DNA of 64,000 nucleotides from JAVBJV01 sp031546815 (GCA_031546815.1 JAVBJV010000006.1:69129-133128); one strand, 5' to 3'. Positions 9,149 through 18,573 are shown, numbered from the stretch's first letter. Notes: generated by a model not told the origin, from the sequence alone. Translations and numbers: made by a program.

Positions 9149-9700
9149 TCAGATCGTCTCCATCGTGACGTTGCCGTTAGTGTAGACGCAGATATCGCCC
9201 GCAATCTTCATCGCACGCCGCGCCACGTCTTCCGCGCTCAGGCCCGGCACGTCGATCAGCGCGCGGGCCGCGGCCAGCGCGTAATTACCGCCCGAGCCGA
9301 TGGCAATCACCCCGTCCTCGGGTTCCAGCACATCGCCGTTGCCGGTCAGCGTGAAGGACCGTTCCTTGTCGGCCACCGCCATCATCGCTTCCAGCCGACG
9401 CAGATACCGGTCCGTCCGCCAGTCCTTCGCCAGCTCGACGCAGGCGCGTTCAAGCTGGTTCGGAAACCGCTCCAGCTTCGCTTCCAACCGTTCGAGGAGT
9501 GTGAAGGCATCGGCCGTGGCCCCGGCGAACCCGGCCAGTACCGCGCCGCCACCAATGCGCCTTACCTTGCGCGCATTACCTTTGACGACGGTCGGGCCAA
9601 GCGAGACCTGTCCATCGCCCGCCATTGCCACGCGCCCGTCGCGACGGACGCAGAGGATCGTCGTGCCATGCCAGCCGACGGGGTCATGTTGCGTGTTCAT
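9149..9700 (-). CDS. hslV: HslV, peptidase subunit of the HslUV protease
   Basis: Threonine peptidase of the two-component HslUV (ClpYQ) protease. 183 residues. A short propeptide ends at GWHG and the mature enzyme begins [10 protein letters not shown], making Thr13 the catalytic N-terminal nucleophile. Other family motifs are [28 protein letters not shown] and [16 protein letters not shown]. First gene of hslVU. Confidence 0.98.
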   Translation of the reverse strand: MNTQHDPVGWHGTTILCVRRDGRVAMAGDGQVSLGPTVVKGNARKVRRIGGGAVLAGFAGATADAFTLLERLEAKLERFPNQLERACVELAKDWRTDRYLRRLEAMMAVADKERSFTLTGNGDVLEPEDGVIAIGSGGNYALAAARALIDVPGLSAEDVARRAMKIAGDICVYTNGNVTMETI

Positions 9701-9741
9701 GCCCCATCACATGGCAATGACAGGGCGGAACTGCAACCCCG

Positions 9742-10986
9742 CTATTCGGCAGCGGCGGAAACGCTGCCCGCCCGGCGGCGGCGTTCGCGCATTTCGCTGA
9801 CCTGCGCCAGCACCACGGTCGCCACGATGAAGCCCACCGACAGGAAAAACACATAACGCGGCAGGCCGTGATCCATTACCCAGCCATACATCAGCGGGCC
9901 GGACATACCGCCCAGATTGAACCCCGTCGTCACAATGCCAAATACGCGCCCCGCCGCCCCCGGGGGCGACGCCTTGCGCACCAGCATATCGCGCGACGGC
10001 ATGATCACCCCGAACATCAGCCCGGCCAGCCCCATTACCAGAACCAGAACCACAGCAGGCAGCGCAACCGCGCCGACCAGCGCCACCAGGAACGCGGCCG
10101 ATCCAAAGCCCAGCGCCGCGATATCGCCATGGCGCTGCGTGCGGTCGGCAATATGCCCGCCCACCAGCACGCCGAACGCGCTGGCGGTCAGGAACGCCGT
10201 CAGCGCGATATTGGCCACAGAGTCAGGCGTGCTGAACCCGGCCATCAACGCGGCAACGGAGAAGTTCTGGATCCCGTTCATCGACAGGCTGAGCATGGTG
10301 AAGAACACCGTCAGCCCCAGCACCACCGGCGTAAACACCGACACTTTCGCCCCGGCGGTGTCGGTCTTCTTCGCCGCAGCATGCGCATGCGCTTCGCTGG
10401 TGCGCAGCGTCAGCAGCGGAATCACCGCCACGAACGCCACCAGACCGGCCACGACCAGCGCGGTCTGCAGGCCGAATGCACGTGCCAGAAACAGCATGGT
10501 GAACGGCGCAATCGCACCGCCCAGATAACCCGCGAACGTATGGATCGAAAACGCGCGTCCAACCCGCTTTTCACCCACCGTTGCCGACAGGATCGCGTAG
10601 TCCGCCGGGTGGTAGACACTGTTCGCCAGCCCCGCCATGGCGGATGTAATCAGCAGCCACGTATACGTGCCGGTCAGCCCGAACAGGATGAACGAACATC
10701 CCCCCAGCACCAGCCCGGCGATCAGCACTGCGCGCCCACCCAGTCGGTCGACCAGAAAGCCCATCGGCGTCTGGGTGAGGAACGTGACGATGTTGAACAC
10801 CGTCAGCGCCACCCCCAGTTCGACGAAGCCTACGCCCATCGCATCGCGCAACATGAAGAACAGCGGCGGCAGCACCAGAATATGGAAATGGCTGATCAGA
10901 TGCGCGCCCGAGATCGCCGCCAGCGTGCGGAGTTCTCCCGGTGCCCATCCGGTCTGTACAGGCATCGCCATATCAGTGCTGCTCAT
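9742..10986 (-). CDS. MFS transporter
   Basis: Second major facilitator carrier, 414 residues, about 12 membrane segments. Motif A appears as GFLVDRLGGRAVLIAG. A soluble central loop rich in His/Ala/Lys (EAHAHAAAKKTDTAGAK) separates the two halves. It sits 14 bp downstream of the FAH-family hydrolase on the same strand, so it probably imports or exports the compound that enzyme handles. Substrate not known. Start ATG 10986. Confidence 0.87.
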   Translation of the reverse strand: MSSTDMAMPVQTGWAPGELRTLAAISGAHLISHFHILVLPPLFFMLRDAMGVGFVELGVALTVFNIVTFLTQTPMGFLVDRLGGRAVLIAGLVLGGCSFILFGLTGTYTWLLITSAMAGLANSVYHPADYAILSATVGEKRVGRAFSIHTFAGYLGGAIAPFTMLFLARAFGLQTALVVAGLVAFVAVIPLLTLRTSEAHAHAAAKKTDTAGAKVSVFTPVVLGLTVFFTMLSLSMNGIQNFSVAALMAGFSTPDSVANIALTAFLTASAFGVLVGGHIADRTQRHGDIAALGFGSAAFLVALVGAVALPAVVLVLVMGLAGLMFGVIMPSRDMLVRKASPPGAAGRVFGIVTTGFNLGGMSGPLMYGWVMDHGLPRYVFFLSVGFIVATVVLAQVSEMRERRRRAGSVSAAAE

Positions 10987-11000
10987 CCGCGTTTTTCCTG

Positions 11001-11846
11001 TCAGGCCGCGATTGTTTTCTGAGTCTGTGTGCCGAGGCCCTCAACGCCCAGATGCATCACCTGCCCCGGCTTCAGGAACACCGGCGCGGGCTTCACACCC
11101 ATACCCACACCCGGCGGCGTGCCGGTCGAGATGATGTCGCCCGGATGCAGCGTCATGAAATGGCTGACATACGAGACCAGCTTCTTCACCCCGAAGATCA
11201 TCGTGCCGGTGGTGCCCTTCTGGTAGCGATGGCCATCAACGTCGCAGAACATCGCAAGCTTCTGCGGGTCGGCCACTTCGTCCTTCGTGACCATCCACGG
11301 GCCGATCGGGCCGAACGTGTCGCAGCCCTTGCCCTTGTCCCACTGGCCGCCGCGTTCGATCTGGAATTCGCGCTCGGACACGTCGTTCACCACGCAATAC
11401 CCGGCCACGTGGTCCAGCGCCTGTTCTTCCGACACGTAACGCGCGGTCGAGCCGATCACGATGCCCAGTTCGACTTCCCAGTCGGTCTTCTGCGAATGGC
11501 GCGGGATCATCACGTCGTCGTTCGGGCCGACAATGGCGCCCAGCGACTTCAGGAACACGATGGGTTCCTTGGGGATCGGCGCGCCGGCTTCGGCGGCATG
11601 GTCGGCATAGTTCAGGCCGATGCAGACGAAATTCTTCATCCCCGTCACGCAAGGCCCGATGCGCGGCGTGCCCGGCACTTTCGGCAGGCTGTTCACGTCC
11701 AGCCCGGCCAGCTTCGTCAGCCCCGCCGGAGACAGCACATCCCCTGCAATGTCGGGCACCACGGCGGACAGGTCGCGCAGCGCGCCATCCTTGTCCAGCA
11801 TTCCGGGCTTTTCGCCCCCAACAGGTCCCCAGCGTAGCAGCTTCAT
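11001..11846 (-). CDS. Fumarylacetoacetate hydrolase (FAH) family protein
   Basis: 281-residue FAH-fold enzyme. Metal-binding acids are in WEVELGIVIG (ExE) and CVVNDVSEREFQ (Asp), with the oxyanion-region NFVCIGLNYADHAAEAG, TFGPIGPWM and STGTPPGVGMG near the C-terminus. Members cleave C-C bonds of beta-diketo acids or act as ureidoglycolate lyases, 2-oxopent-4-enoate hydratases or oxaloacetate decarboxylases; sequence alone does not decide. Paired with the downstream MFS carrier as a probable two-gene catabolic operon. The upstream gap holds inverted repeats that may be operators. Confidence 0.88.
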   Translation of the reverse strand: MKLLRWGPVGGEKPGMLDKDGALRDLSAVVPDIAGDVLSPAGLTKLAGLDVNSLPKVPGTPRIGPCVTGMKNFVCIGLNYADHAAEAGAPIPKEPIVFLKSLGAIVGPNDDVMIPRHSQKTDWEVELGIVIGSTARYVSEEQALDHVAGYCVVNDVSEREFQIERGGQWDKGKGCDTFGPIGPWMVTKDEVADPQKLAMFCDVDGHRYQKGTTGTMIFGVKKLVSYVSHFMTLHPGDIISTGTPPGVGMGVKPAPVFLKPGQVMHLGVEGLGTQTQKTIAA

Positions 11847-11919
11847 CGGTCGTTACCCCTAAGTGGTATTAAAGACAGGGCGGAAATCTGCCCCATCGCC
11901 TGCGGGATAGAAAGCCCGC

Positions 11920-11968
11920 TTCTATCACGTGATCCGATAGAATCATTTCTAATTCTTCAAAAGAAGAA
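11920..11968. promoter_or_regulatory. Inverted repeats in AT-rich divergent promoter region
   Basis: In the 217-bp gap between the FAH gene (minus) and the first phosphotransacetylase gene (plus) there is a perfect 7-bp inverted repeat TTCTATC / GATAGAA (11920-11926, 11936-11942; 9-nt spacer). A second perfect 6-bp repeat TTCTTC / GAAGAA (11953-11958, 11963-11968) lies next to it. The region is much more AT-rich than its surroundings. These could be operators for either gene; no regulator gene is adjacent. Confidence 0.35.
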
Positions 11969-12063
11969 ACAGTTGAGTTCTTAACACACCAGATAAATAA
12001 CCAACTACTTTAGAAATCTACATTTTATTTGCGCCCCGAATTCAAATTACCGACAGTATTCGC

Positions 12064-13056
12064 ATGACCCATGCAGAAACCACACAGCAGCCCTATTTTA
12101 AGCCCTCGCTGTCCGAGCGTTCCTCGCATCCACGGCTCGAACGTCTGTTCGCCTGTGCCGCCAGCGCACCTCCGCCGCTCTGCGCTGTTGTGCATGTGAC
12201 CGACCCGAATGCACTGGCCAGCGCCGTGCACGCGGCCGAGGAAGGCATCCTACGCCCGGTGCTGATCGGCCCGGAAAAGCAGATCCGCACCATGGCCGAT
12301 GAACGTCAGCTCGACCTGACCGACATCGAGATCCGGCCATCCGATTACACGCAACGTTCGCTCACCATGGCGCTGGATCTGGCACGCGGGAAACAGGTGC
12401 AGGCGCTGATGCAGGGCACCGCCGACAACACCCCGCTGCTGAACGCGGTGCTGGCCTCGAACAGCGGGCTGCATACGGAAAATCGCATCAGCCACATCTA
12501 TGTGTTCGACGTCCCCAGCTATCACAAGCCGCTGTTCATCTCAGATGCGGTCGTCAATGCCACGCCCGATCTCGAGGTAAAGACCGATATCATCCGCAAT
12601 GCGGTGGACCTGTTCCGGACCATGGGGATGGGGGAACCCAAGATCGCCATTCTGGCCGCGCACACCCACGTCACCCGCAAGCTTCCCGCCACGATCGACG
12701 CCGCAAGTCTGTGCAAACAGGTCGAGCGCGGGCAGATCGAGGGGGCCATCCTGGACGGCCCGCTAACGTTCGACATCGCCATCAACGCCGATGTGGCCCA
12801 TGCGCACGGTATTTTCGGGCACGTGGTGGGCGATGCCGATGTCCTGCTGGTGCCGAATATTGAAGCTGGCAAGATTCTGGAAAGGCAGCTGCGCTATTTT
12901 GCCAAGGCAGAAGGGGCTGGACTTCTGCTAGGAACCAGCCTGCCTGTCATCCTGACCGACAGAAACGATACGCCTCTGGTCCGACTGATGTCCGCTGCCC
13001 TCGCATCGGTCGTCCACACCGCCCAGTTAGAGAATCGCGAATTACATGCGATATAG
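12064..13056 (+). CDS. Phosphate acetyl/butyryltransferase family protein (first of tandem pair)
   Basis: 330-residue protein of the PTA/PTB family (acyl-CoA + phosphate to acyl phosphate + CoA). Family segments: CAVVHVTDPNALASAV, RPVLIGPEKQIR, IYVFDVPSYHKPLFISDAVV, AILDGPLTFDIAIN, DADVLLVPNIEAGKILERQL and GTSLPVILTDRNDTP. It resembles the C-terminal domain of bifunctional enoyl-CoA hydratase/phosphate acetyltransferases but has no MaoC domain. A paralogue follows 46 bp downstream on the same strand. No acetate kinase gene lies in the window. Acyl-chain specificity is not determined. Confidence 0.83.
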   Translation: MTHAETTQQPYFKPSLSERSSHPRLERLFACAASAPPPLCAVVHVTDPNALASAVHAAEEGILRPVLIGPEKQIRTMADERQLDLTDIEIRPSDYTQRSLTMALDLARGKQVQALMQGTADNTPLLNAVLASNSGLHTENRISHIYVFDVPSYHKPLFISDAVVNATPDLEVKTDIIRNAVDLFRTMGMGEPKIAILAAHTHVTRKLPATIDAASLCKQVERGQIEGAILDGPLTFDIAINADVAHAHGIFGHVVGDADVLLVPNIEAGKILERQLRYFAKAEGAGLLLGTSLPVILTDRNDTPLVRLMSAALASVVHTAQLENRELHAI

Positions 13057-13102
13057 AATGGCGCGTTAGCCCTTTTGCCTGCGTGGCGGAGAAAACCTGA
13101 TT

Positions 13103-14065
13103 ATGAGCAAGCTGCCCCCCTCGACCGACCTGCTGATGGCCGATCTGCGTCGGTTCCCACATCTGTCCAAGATGGTCGAGGACGCGCAGAAGATCCCGAC
13201 GCAGATCTGCGCCGTTGCGCACCCGTGCGACGAGGAAAGTCTGGAAGGACCGCTCTCGGCCGCCAAGCTTGGCATCATGACGCCCATTCTGGTCGGCCCC
13301 GAAGCCCGTATCCGCGAAGTTGCCCTGGCTGGCGGGCACGACCTGACCGGAATCGAGATCGTCGATACGCCGCACAGCCACGCCTCGGCCGAAATGGCGG
13401 TGTCTCTGGCGCATACCGGGCGCGCACAGGCAGTGATGAAGGGCAGCCTGCATTCGGACGAATTGCTGGAAGCCGTGATGGACCGCACCAACGGCCTGCG
13501 CACCGGGCGGCGGATCAGCCATGTGTTCGCGTTCGATGTGCCCAGCTATCACAAGACGCTGTTCATCACCGATGCGGCCGTGAACATTTTCCCGGACCTG
13601 CCGACCAAGGTCGACACCGTGCAAAACGTGATCGACCTGTGCCACGCGCTAGGCATCAAGGCACCGAAAATCGCCATCCTGTCGGCGGTGGAAACCGTGA
13701 ACCCGAAGATCCCCAGCACACTGGAAGCGGCGGCGCTGTGCAAGATGGCCGATCGCGGCCAGATCCGGGGCGGTATTCTGGATGGCCCGCTGGCGTTCGA
13801 TAACGCAATCAGCGCCGAAGCCGCGCGCATCAAGGGGATCGTCAGTCCGGTCTCGGGCGATGCCGATGTGCTGCTGGTGCCGGATCTGGAAGCGGGCAAC
13901 ATGCTGGCCAAGCAGCTGCGCTATCTGGCCGGGGCCGATGGCGCGGGCATCCTGCTGGGCACACGCCTGCCGGTGGTGCTGACCAGCCGTGCGGACAGCA
14001 CAACGGCACGTCTGGCGTCGGTCGCGCTGGCCAGCCTGCTGGCGCACGCAAAACTCTCCGCCTGA
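13103..14065 (+). CDS. Phosphate acetyl/butyryltransferase family protein (second of tandem pair)
   Basis: 320-residue paralogue of the preceding gene. Shared segments include RRISHVFAFDVPSYHKTLF, GGILDGPLAFDNAIS, DADVLLVPDLEAGNMLAKQL and GTRLPVVLTSRADST. The order of motifs is collinear across the full length, so the pair is a tandem duplication that has diverged considerably. GGAG lies 12 bases before ATG 13103. A hairpin with a GTAA tetraloop follows the stop at 14074. This copy keeps the more standard ending and could be the main phosphotransacetylase, but that is inference. Confidence 0.85.
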   Translation: MSKLPPSTDLLMADLRRFPHLSKMVEDAQKIPTQICAVAHPCDEESLEGPLSAAKLGIMTPILVGPEARIREVALAGGHDLTGIEIVDTPHSHASAEMAVSLAHTGRAQAVMKGSLHSDELLEAVMDRTNGLRTGRRISHVFAFDVPSYHKTLFITDAAVNIFPDLPTKVDTVQNVIDLCHALGIKAPKIAILSAVETVNPKIPSTLEAAALCKMADRGQIRGGILDGPLAFDNAISAEAARIKGIVSPVSGDADVLLVPDLEAGNMLAKQLRYLAGADGAGILLGTRLPVVLTSRADSTTARLASVALASLLAHAKLSA

Positions 14066-14073
14066 GGTATGAC

Positions 14074-14093
14074 GCGCCCCGGTAACGGGGCGC
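14074..14093 (+). terminator. Hairpin downstream of phosphotransacetylase pair
   Basis: 8-bp perfect stem (GCGCCCCG / CGGGGCGC) closed by a GTAA tetraloop, beginning 8 bases after the stop codon. There is no clear U-tract, so termination may be partial or Rho-dependent. Confidence 0.5.
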
Positions 14094-14130
14094 TGTCTAC
14101 AAACGCAGCAACTTCCGCTAAGACCGGCGG

Positions 14131-15516
14131 ATGACAAGCATCGCTCTCCATCCATGGCGTAACGAAGCACGGGCGATGTTTGCGCTGGCGTGGCCCATCG
14201 TGCTGACCAACCTGTCGCAGATGGTGCTGACCGCGACCGATATCGCGATGCTCGGGCATTTCTCGTCCGAGGCGATGGCCGCGGCGACGATTGGCGGCAA
14301 TCTGTATTACCTGTTCTTCCCGGTGATCTTCGGCATCGCGATGGGGGCCGCCCCGATGCTGGCCTATGCGCGCGGGCGCAAGCTGCACCATGTGCGCGAC
14401 ATGCGCCGCACGGTGCGTCAGGGCTTCTGGGCCTGCGCCTTTGTCATCATCCCGGTCTGGCTGGCGCTGTGGAATGCGGCACCCATCCTGCGCGTGCTGG
14501 GGCAGACGGACGAGATGGCCGTGCTGGCACAGGAATTCACCCGCCCGCTGATGTGGGGGTTGCTGCCGTTCGGCTGGTTCATGGTGCTGCGTGGCTTCAT
14601 CGCCGCGCTGGAACGCCCGCATGCGGCGCTGGTGATCACCGTGATCGCCATCCTGTTCAACGCGCTGGCGGACTGGGTGCTGATCTTCGGGCACCTTGGT
14701 TTTCCCGCCATGGGCATCACCGGCGCAGGCATAGCGAGCTCTCTGTCCAATCTATTCATGTTCTTGGGTCTGCTGATCGCCATCCGGCTGGACCGGCGCA
14801 TGCGGCGCTTCCAGTTGATGGGACGTTTCTGGCGCGCAGACTGGTCGCGGTTTCGGTCGCTGTTACGTATTGGTGTGCCGATCAGCCTGACCTTCCTGTT
14901 CGAGACCAGCGTGTTCAACGCGGCAGCGTTCATGATGGGCTGGATCTCGGTTGCATCCGTCGCGGCACACGCGATTGCGATCAACACGGCAGCGCTGATG
15001 TTCATGATCCCGATGGGCCTGTCGCAAGCCGCAACAGCGCGCGTGGGGCTGGCGCTGGGTGCCCGCAACCCGCGTGGCGCGGTGCATGCGGGCTGGACGG
15101 CGATGGCGATGACGGTGGGCTGCATGGCGCTGACCGCGACGCTGCTGATCGGTTTTCCGCACTGGATCATCAACATATTCCTCAGCCCGCACGACCCTGC
15201 GGCGGAAGCGGTGACGAAGCTGGCTATTGGCTTCCTGTTCCTGGCCGGGCTGTTCCAGTTCGCCGACGGCTTGCAGGCCGTGGCATCGGGCGCATTACGC
15301 GGCCTTGCCGACACCCGCGCCCCGATGATCTTCGCCGCCTGCGGCTACTGGGGCATCGGCCTGCCAACCGGTGCGCTGCTAGCCTTCGGGGTCGGATGGG
15401 ACGGCTACGGAATCTGGAGCGGTCTGGTGATCGGCCTGTTCGCTGTGTCCATCATGCTTGTTTTGCGTTGGGCGCAGTGGGCAAGGCAAACGCAGGCTAC
15501 CCCTCCGGCCGCGTGA
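14131..15516 (+). CDS. MATE family efflux transporter
   Basis: Cation-coupled multidrug/metabolite exporter of the MATE (NorM-like) family, 461 residues with about 12 membrane segments. Recognised stretches: ALAWPIVLTNLSQMVLTATD, MLGHFSSEAMAAATIG, ADWVLIFGHLGFPAMGITGA and LRGLADTRAPMIFA. Substrate unknown. Its last 20 bases overlap the 3' end of the convergent DUF454 gene. It could be read through from the phosphotransacetylase pair 65 bp upstream. Confidence 0.92.
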   Translation: MTSIALHPWRNEARAMFALAWPIVLTNLSQMVLTATDIAMLGHFSSEAMAAATIGGNLYYLFFPVIFGIAMGAAPMLAYARGRKLHHVRDMRRTVRQGFWACAFVIIPVWLALWNAAPILRVLGQTDEMAVLAQEFTRPLMWGLLPFGWFMVLRGFIAALERPHAALVITVIAILFNALADWVLIFGHLGFPAMGITGAGIASSLSNLFMFLGLLIAIRLDRRMRRFQLMGRFWRADWSRFRSLLRIGVPISLTFLFETSVFNAAAFMMGWISVASVAAHAIAINTAALMFMIPMGLSQAATARVGLALGARNPRGAVHAGWTAMAMTVGCMALTATLLIGFPHWIINIFLSPHDPAAEAVTKLAIGFLFLAGLFQFADGLQAVASGALRGLADTRAPMIFAACGYWGIGLPTGALLAFGVGWDGYGIWSGLVIGLFAVSIMLVLRWAQWARQTQATPPAA

Positions 15517-15898
15517 ACACATACGCCGCCGCCAGCGTCATGCACGTATAAGCCACCGCCAACGCCCAGCCCGGTGCGCCGCTGAACCATGCCAGCACGG
15601 CACCCAGCACGATGCTCGCCCCGGCCAGCAGCTTTGCCTTGCGTGGGATAATGCCCCCCGCGCGCCACGCCACCACCGACGGGCCGAGCACCGGATGGCG
15701 CAGCAACCACGTCTCGAACCGCATTGACGACCGGCTGAAGCACCACGCAGCCAGGATCAGAAACACCACGCCCGGCACCATCGGCAGCACCAGACCGATC
15801 ACGCCGATCACCACGCATACCCAGCCGCATGCGAACAGCACCGCGCGTCCCACATGGGATCTGACAAAAACAGCAAACGCAGTCGGCCGAAGCATCAT
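15497..15898 (-). CDS. DUF454 (YbaN-like) inner-membrane protein
   Basis: 133-residue membrane protein with hydrophobic segments at about residues 15-50 and 85-125. The family pattern is RAVLFACGWVCVVIGVIGLV followed by LPMVPGVVFLILAAWCFSRSS, RFETWLLRHPVLGPSV and IPRKAKLLA. Function unknown; members are common small membrane proteins in Proteobacteria. It lies 52 bp upstream... in the reverse direction it begins after the M20 gene's terminator region, so it is probably transcribed on its own. The 3' end overlaps the MATE gene by 20 bp. Confidence 0.85.
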   Translation of the reverse strand: MMLRPTAFAVFVRSHVGRAVLFACGWVCVVIGVIGLVLPMVPGVVFLILAAWCFSRSSMRFETWLLRHPVLGPSVVAWRAGGIIPRKAKLLAGASIVLGAVLAWFSGAPGWALAVAYTCMTLAAAYVFTRPEG

Positions 15899-15914
15899 GC
15901 CGGTCCTTCACAAA

Positions 15915-15942
15915 CACGGCCATACAGTCCCGTATGGCCGTG
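15915..15942 (-). terminator. Intrinsic terminator of the M20 amidohydrolase gene
   Basis: Perfect 11-bp stem (CACGGCCATAC / GTATGGCCGTG) with a 6-nt loop, 9 bases past the amidohydrolase stop on the minus strand. It is followed by a short T-rich stretch (GTTTGTG). Confidence 0.65.
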
Positions 15943-15950
15943 CCCGTCAA

Positions 15951-17366
15951 TCATACTTTCGACATATCCAGCGCCGGCTTCACATCCGCCGGCAGAGGCG
16001 GCTTGTAACCATTGCCCGTGCGCGCCTTCAGATCTTCCTTGGCGCGCACGATCAGATCCGGGTTGGTCAGCACATCGACCGCCGTGCCCGCCATGATCTT
16101 CGCCACATGCACCAGCCCCTTGTGTGCCGCCGCATTCTTGCCCTGCGCGGTCAGCTGCCACGAATGGCCCGGCGTGCCGATCGCGTATGTCGCACCATCG
16201 GCCTGCACCGTCGGCACCACCCAGCTCACGTCACCCACATCGGTGGATCCCACCATCGGCACGCGCGGCGCATCCATCGGCACCACCGCATCGCACAGCG
16301 GCGACTCGGTAGGCTTCATTCCCGCACGACGATACGCCGTGGCAATTTCCTCGGCGGTCAGAGACTTCTGGATCTCGCGCGCGAACTTGCGGTCTTCCTC
16401 GTCGAACGGCGGCGGGCCGAGGCGCTGGAAATTTTCATACATCGCCTGTTCCAGCGGCGTGTTGCCGATCAGGTTCGACACCGCGCTGATTACCTGAGTG
16501 CTGACTTCCGTTTCCGTCATCAGCGCCGCGCCATCGGCGATCTTGCGCACGCGCGTCACCAGGTCGGTCAGTTCTTCCAGATTGCGCGCGCGGATCAGGT
16601 AACGCACCTTCGCCGTGCCCTGCACCACGTTCGGTGCCACACCACCCGCATCGAGATACGCGTAATGCACACGCGCATCGCTCGGCATGTGTTCGCGCAT
16701 GTAATTGACGCCGACATTCATCAGCTCCACCGCATCCAGCGCGCTGCGGCCCAGATGCGGCGCGGCGGCGGCGTGCGCGGTGCGGCCCTTGAACGAGAAG
16801 TCGATGCGGGTATTCGCCAGCGACCGTGCCTCGTTCACGCCCGAGAACGCATTCGGGTGCCAGGTGATCGCGATGTCCACATCCCTGAACGCGCCGTCGC
16901 GCACCATGAAGCCCTTGGCAGCGCCGCCTTCTTCGGCCGGGCAACCGTAATAACGCACACGCCCCTTCACGCCATTGGCCGCCAGCCAGTCCTTCACCGC
17001 CGTTGCCGCCAGCATCGCCGCGCCACCCAGCAGGTTGTGCCCGCACCCATGACCGTTGCCATCGCCCGGGATCGGCGTCGGCACCGCAACACCCGCTTCC
17101 TGACTCAGGCCGGGCAACGCATCGTATTCACCCAGAATGGCAATCACCGGGCCGCCCTCGCCCGCTTCGCCCATCACGGCGGTGGGGATTCCGGCCACGT
17201 TCTTCGTCACGCGGAAACCGTGCTGTTCCAGCATCGCCGTATGTTCGGCGGCCGAACGGTGTTCGTTGTAACACAGCTCGGGCATGCCCCAGACGCGGTC
17301 GGACAGGCCAATGAACGGCTCGGCCTTGGCATCGGTCAGACGCCAGATTTCCTCGGTATTGCGCAT
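15951..17366 (-). CDS. M20 family amidohydrolase (AbgB-like)
   Basis: 471-residue zinc-dependent amidohydrolase of the M20D/AbgB type, related to p-aminobenzoyl-glutamate hydrolase subunit B. Visible metal-site motifs are GEYDALPGL, GHGCGHNLLG (His and Cys near residue 107) and PAEEGGAAK (catalytic Glu pair), with the dimerisation domain containing FKGRTAHAAAAPHLGRSA. Probably cytosolic, hydrolysing an N-acyl amino acid or small amide. An AbgA partner or transporter is not adjacent. Its neighbour upstream on the same strand is a hydroxyacid dehydrogenase, 81 bp away, so the two may be cotranscribed. Confidence 0.88.
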   Translation of the reverse strand: MRNTEEIWRLTDAKAEPFIGLSDRVWGMPELCYNEHRSAAEHTAMLEQHGFRVTKNVAGIPTAVMGEAGEGGPVIAILGEYDALPGLSQEAGVAVPTPIPGDGNGHGCGHNLLGGAAMLAATAVKDWLAANGVKGRVRYYGCPAEEGGAAKGFMVRDGAFRDVDIAITWHPNAFSGVNEARSLANTRIDFSFKGRTAHAAAAPHLGRSALDAVELMNVGVNYMREHMPSDARVHYAYLDAGGVAPNVVQGTAKVRYLIRARNLEELTDLVTRVRKIADGAALMTETEVSTQVISAVSNLIGNTPLEQAMYENFQRLGPPPFDEEDRKFAREIQKSLTAEEIATAYRRAGMKPTESPLCDAVVPMDAPRVPMVGSTDVGDVSWVVPTVQADGATYAIGTPGHSWQLTAQGKNAAAHKGLVHVAKIMAGTAVDVLTNPDLIVRAKEDLKARTGNGYKPPLPADVKPALDMSKV

Positions 17367-17447
17367 CGATGTTCCATCGCTTTTGTGAAGAGCAGGCGCA
17401 AACTATACGCGCCCGAAAAACAAAAGCGACTCAGGAACCCGATACCT

Positions 17448-18449
17448 TCAGTACGAATCCGGCGCGATCACATTCTGCGGACGCGAACCCACCAATGCCG
17501 CGCGCATTGTCTCGGCGCTTTTCACCCGAATGTCCTGCCATGCCTCGGGCGTATGGAACGCAGAATGCGGCGTGACGATCAGCCGCCCCTCCAGCCACTT
17601 CTCGCGCGCATGGTAAGCACGCAACAGCGTGGGCATCGGATCGACCGGGGGCTCCACCGGCACGACATCCAACCCGACGCCGGCTAGATGTTCCATACGC
17701 AGCGCCGCTTCCATCGCGTTGATATCGACGATCGGACCGCGCGCCGTATTGATCAGCACCGCATGCTGCGGCAGCCGCGCAAGCTGCTCAGCCCCGATCA
17801 TCCCGTGCGTTTCGGGGGTCAGCGGCGCGTGAATGCTCAATACGTCGGATCGACGCAGCAATTCGTTCAACGTGTTGTACCGCGTGATCCCCAGCGAGCG
17901 ATCCACACCATTGGCGACATAGGGATCGTAAAACCCCACCTGCATGCCGAACGCCTTGGCCCGCAGCGCCACCGCTGTGCCGATCCGCCCGATGCCGATG
18001 ATTCCCAGCCCCTGCACATCCATCCGGCGCACCAGCGGGGTCTCCACCTGCCGCCAGGGCGCACCCTCGCGCTGCAGGTCGTGGTGCAGCGCAATCCCGC
18101 GCCGCAGCGCCAGCATCAGCGCCATCGCGTGGTCGCATACTTCCGCCGTGCCATAATCGGGCACATTGCAGATGGTGATGTTGCGCACAGCCGCCTCGGC
18201 CCGTGGCAGACGGTCGTAGCCGACACCCATACGCACGATGGCCTTCAGTTTCGGGAAAAGGGCCAGATCCTCGGGGTGCACCTGATGGCGAAAGATCATC
18301 AGCCCGTCCGCCGCGGCGCAATCCTCGGCCGACAGATCGGCCAGCCGCTCGACGGGGCGAAACAGCACCTTCACCCCGGGGCCGAAAATCCCGTCTTCCA
18401 CCCGCTGATCGTCATACAGAGGTTCCGGATAGAGGACTGTCAGAGTCAT
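17448..18449 (-). CDS. D-2-hydroxyacid dehydrogenase (NAD-binding, C-terminal-binding-protein type)
   Basis: 333-residue D-isomer-specific 2-hydroxyacid dehydrogenase. Start at ATG 18449 is preceded by GGAGCGCC; a longer upstream start lacks homology. NAD-binding loop GLGIIGIGRIGTAVALRAKA, catalytic Arg in NTARGPIVD, Glu in GLDVVPVEPP and catalytic His in TPHSAFHTPE. Related enzymes reduce 2-keto acids such as glyoxylate, hydroxypyruvate or phosphoglycerate; the particular acid is unknown. Divergent from the ThDP enzyme at 18574, with a shared 124-bp promoter gap, which suggests joint metabolism of a 2-oxo or 2-hydroxy acid. Confidence 0.88.
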   Translation of the reverse strand: MTLTVLYPEPLYDDQRVEDGIFGPGVKVLFRPVERLADLSAEDCAAADGLMIFRHQVHPEDLALFPKLKAIVRMGVGYDRLPRAEAAVRNITICNVPDYGTAEVCDHAMALMLALRRGIALHHDLQREGAPWRQVETPLVRRMDVQGLGIIGIGRIGTAVALRAKAFGMQVGFYDPYVANGVDRSLGITRYNTLNELLRRSDVLSIHAPLTPETHGMIGAEQLARLPQHAVLINTARGPIVDINAMEAALRMEHLAGVGLDVVPVEPPVDPMPTLLRAYHAREKWLEGRLIVTPHSAFHTPEAWQDIRVKSAETMRAALVGSRPQNVIAPDSY

Positions 18450-18573
18450 TTTGGCGCTCCCTGTTTTGACTACAGCTTTGCCCAGCCGGCACATTGGCGC
18501 AAGCACCTTGCCTAAGACGCGCACTTCCCGCACGCTGCCCCCTCAGAATCCGCATATCTGACGAGGAACCTTC

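Noticed and set aside
7967..9856. 629-codon plus-strand frame opposite hslUV
   Set aside because: It is the antisense of two well-identified genes; its His/Gln/Arg-rich product is typical of GC-rich mirror frames.
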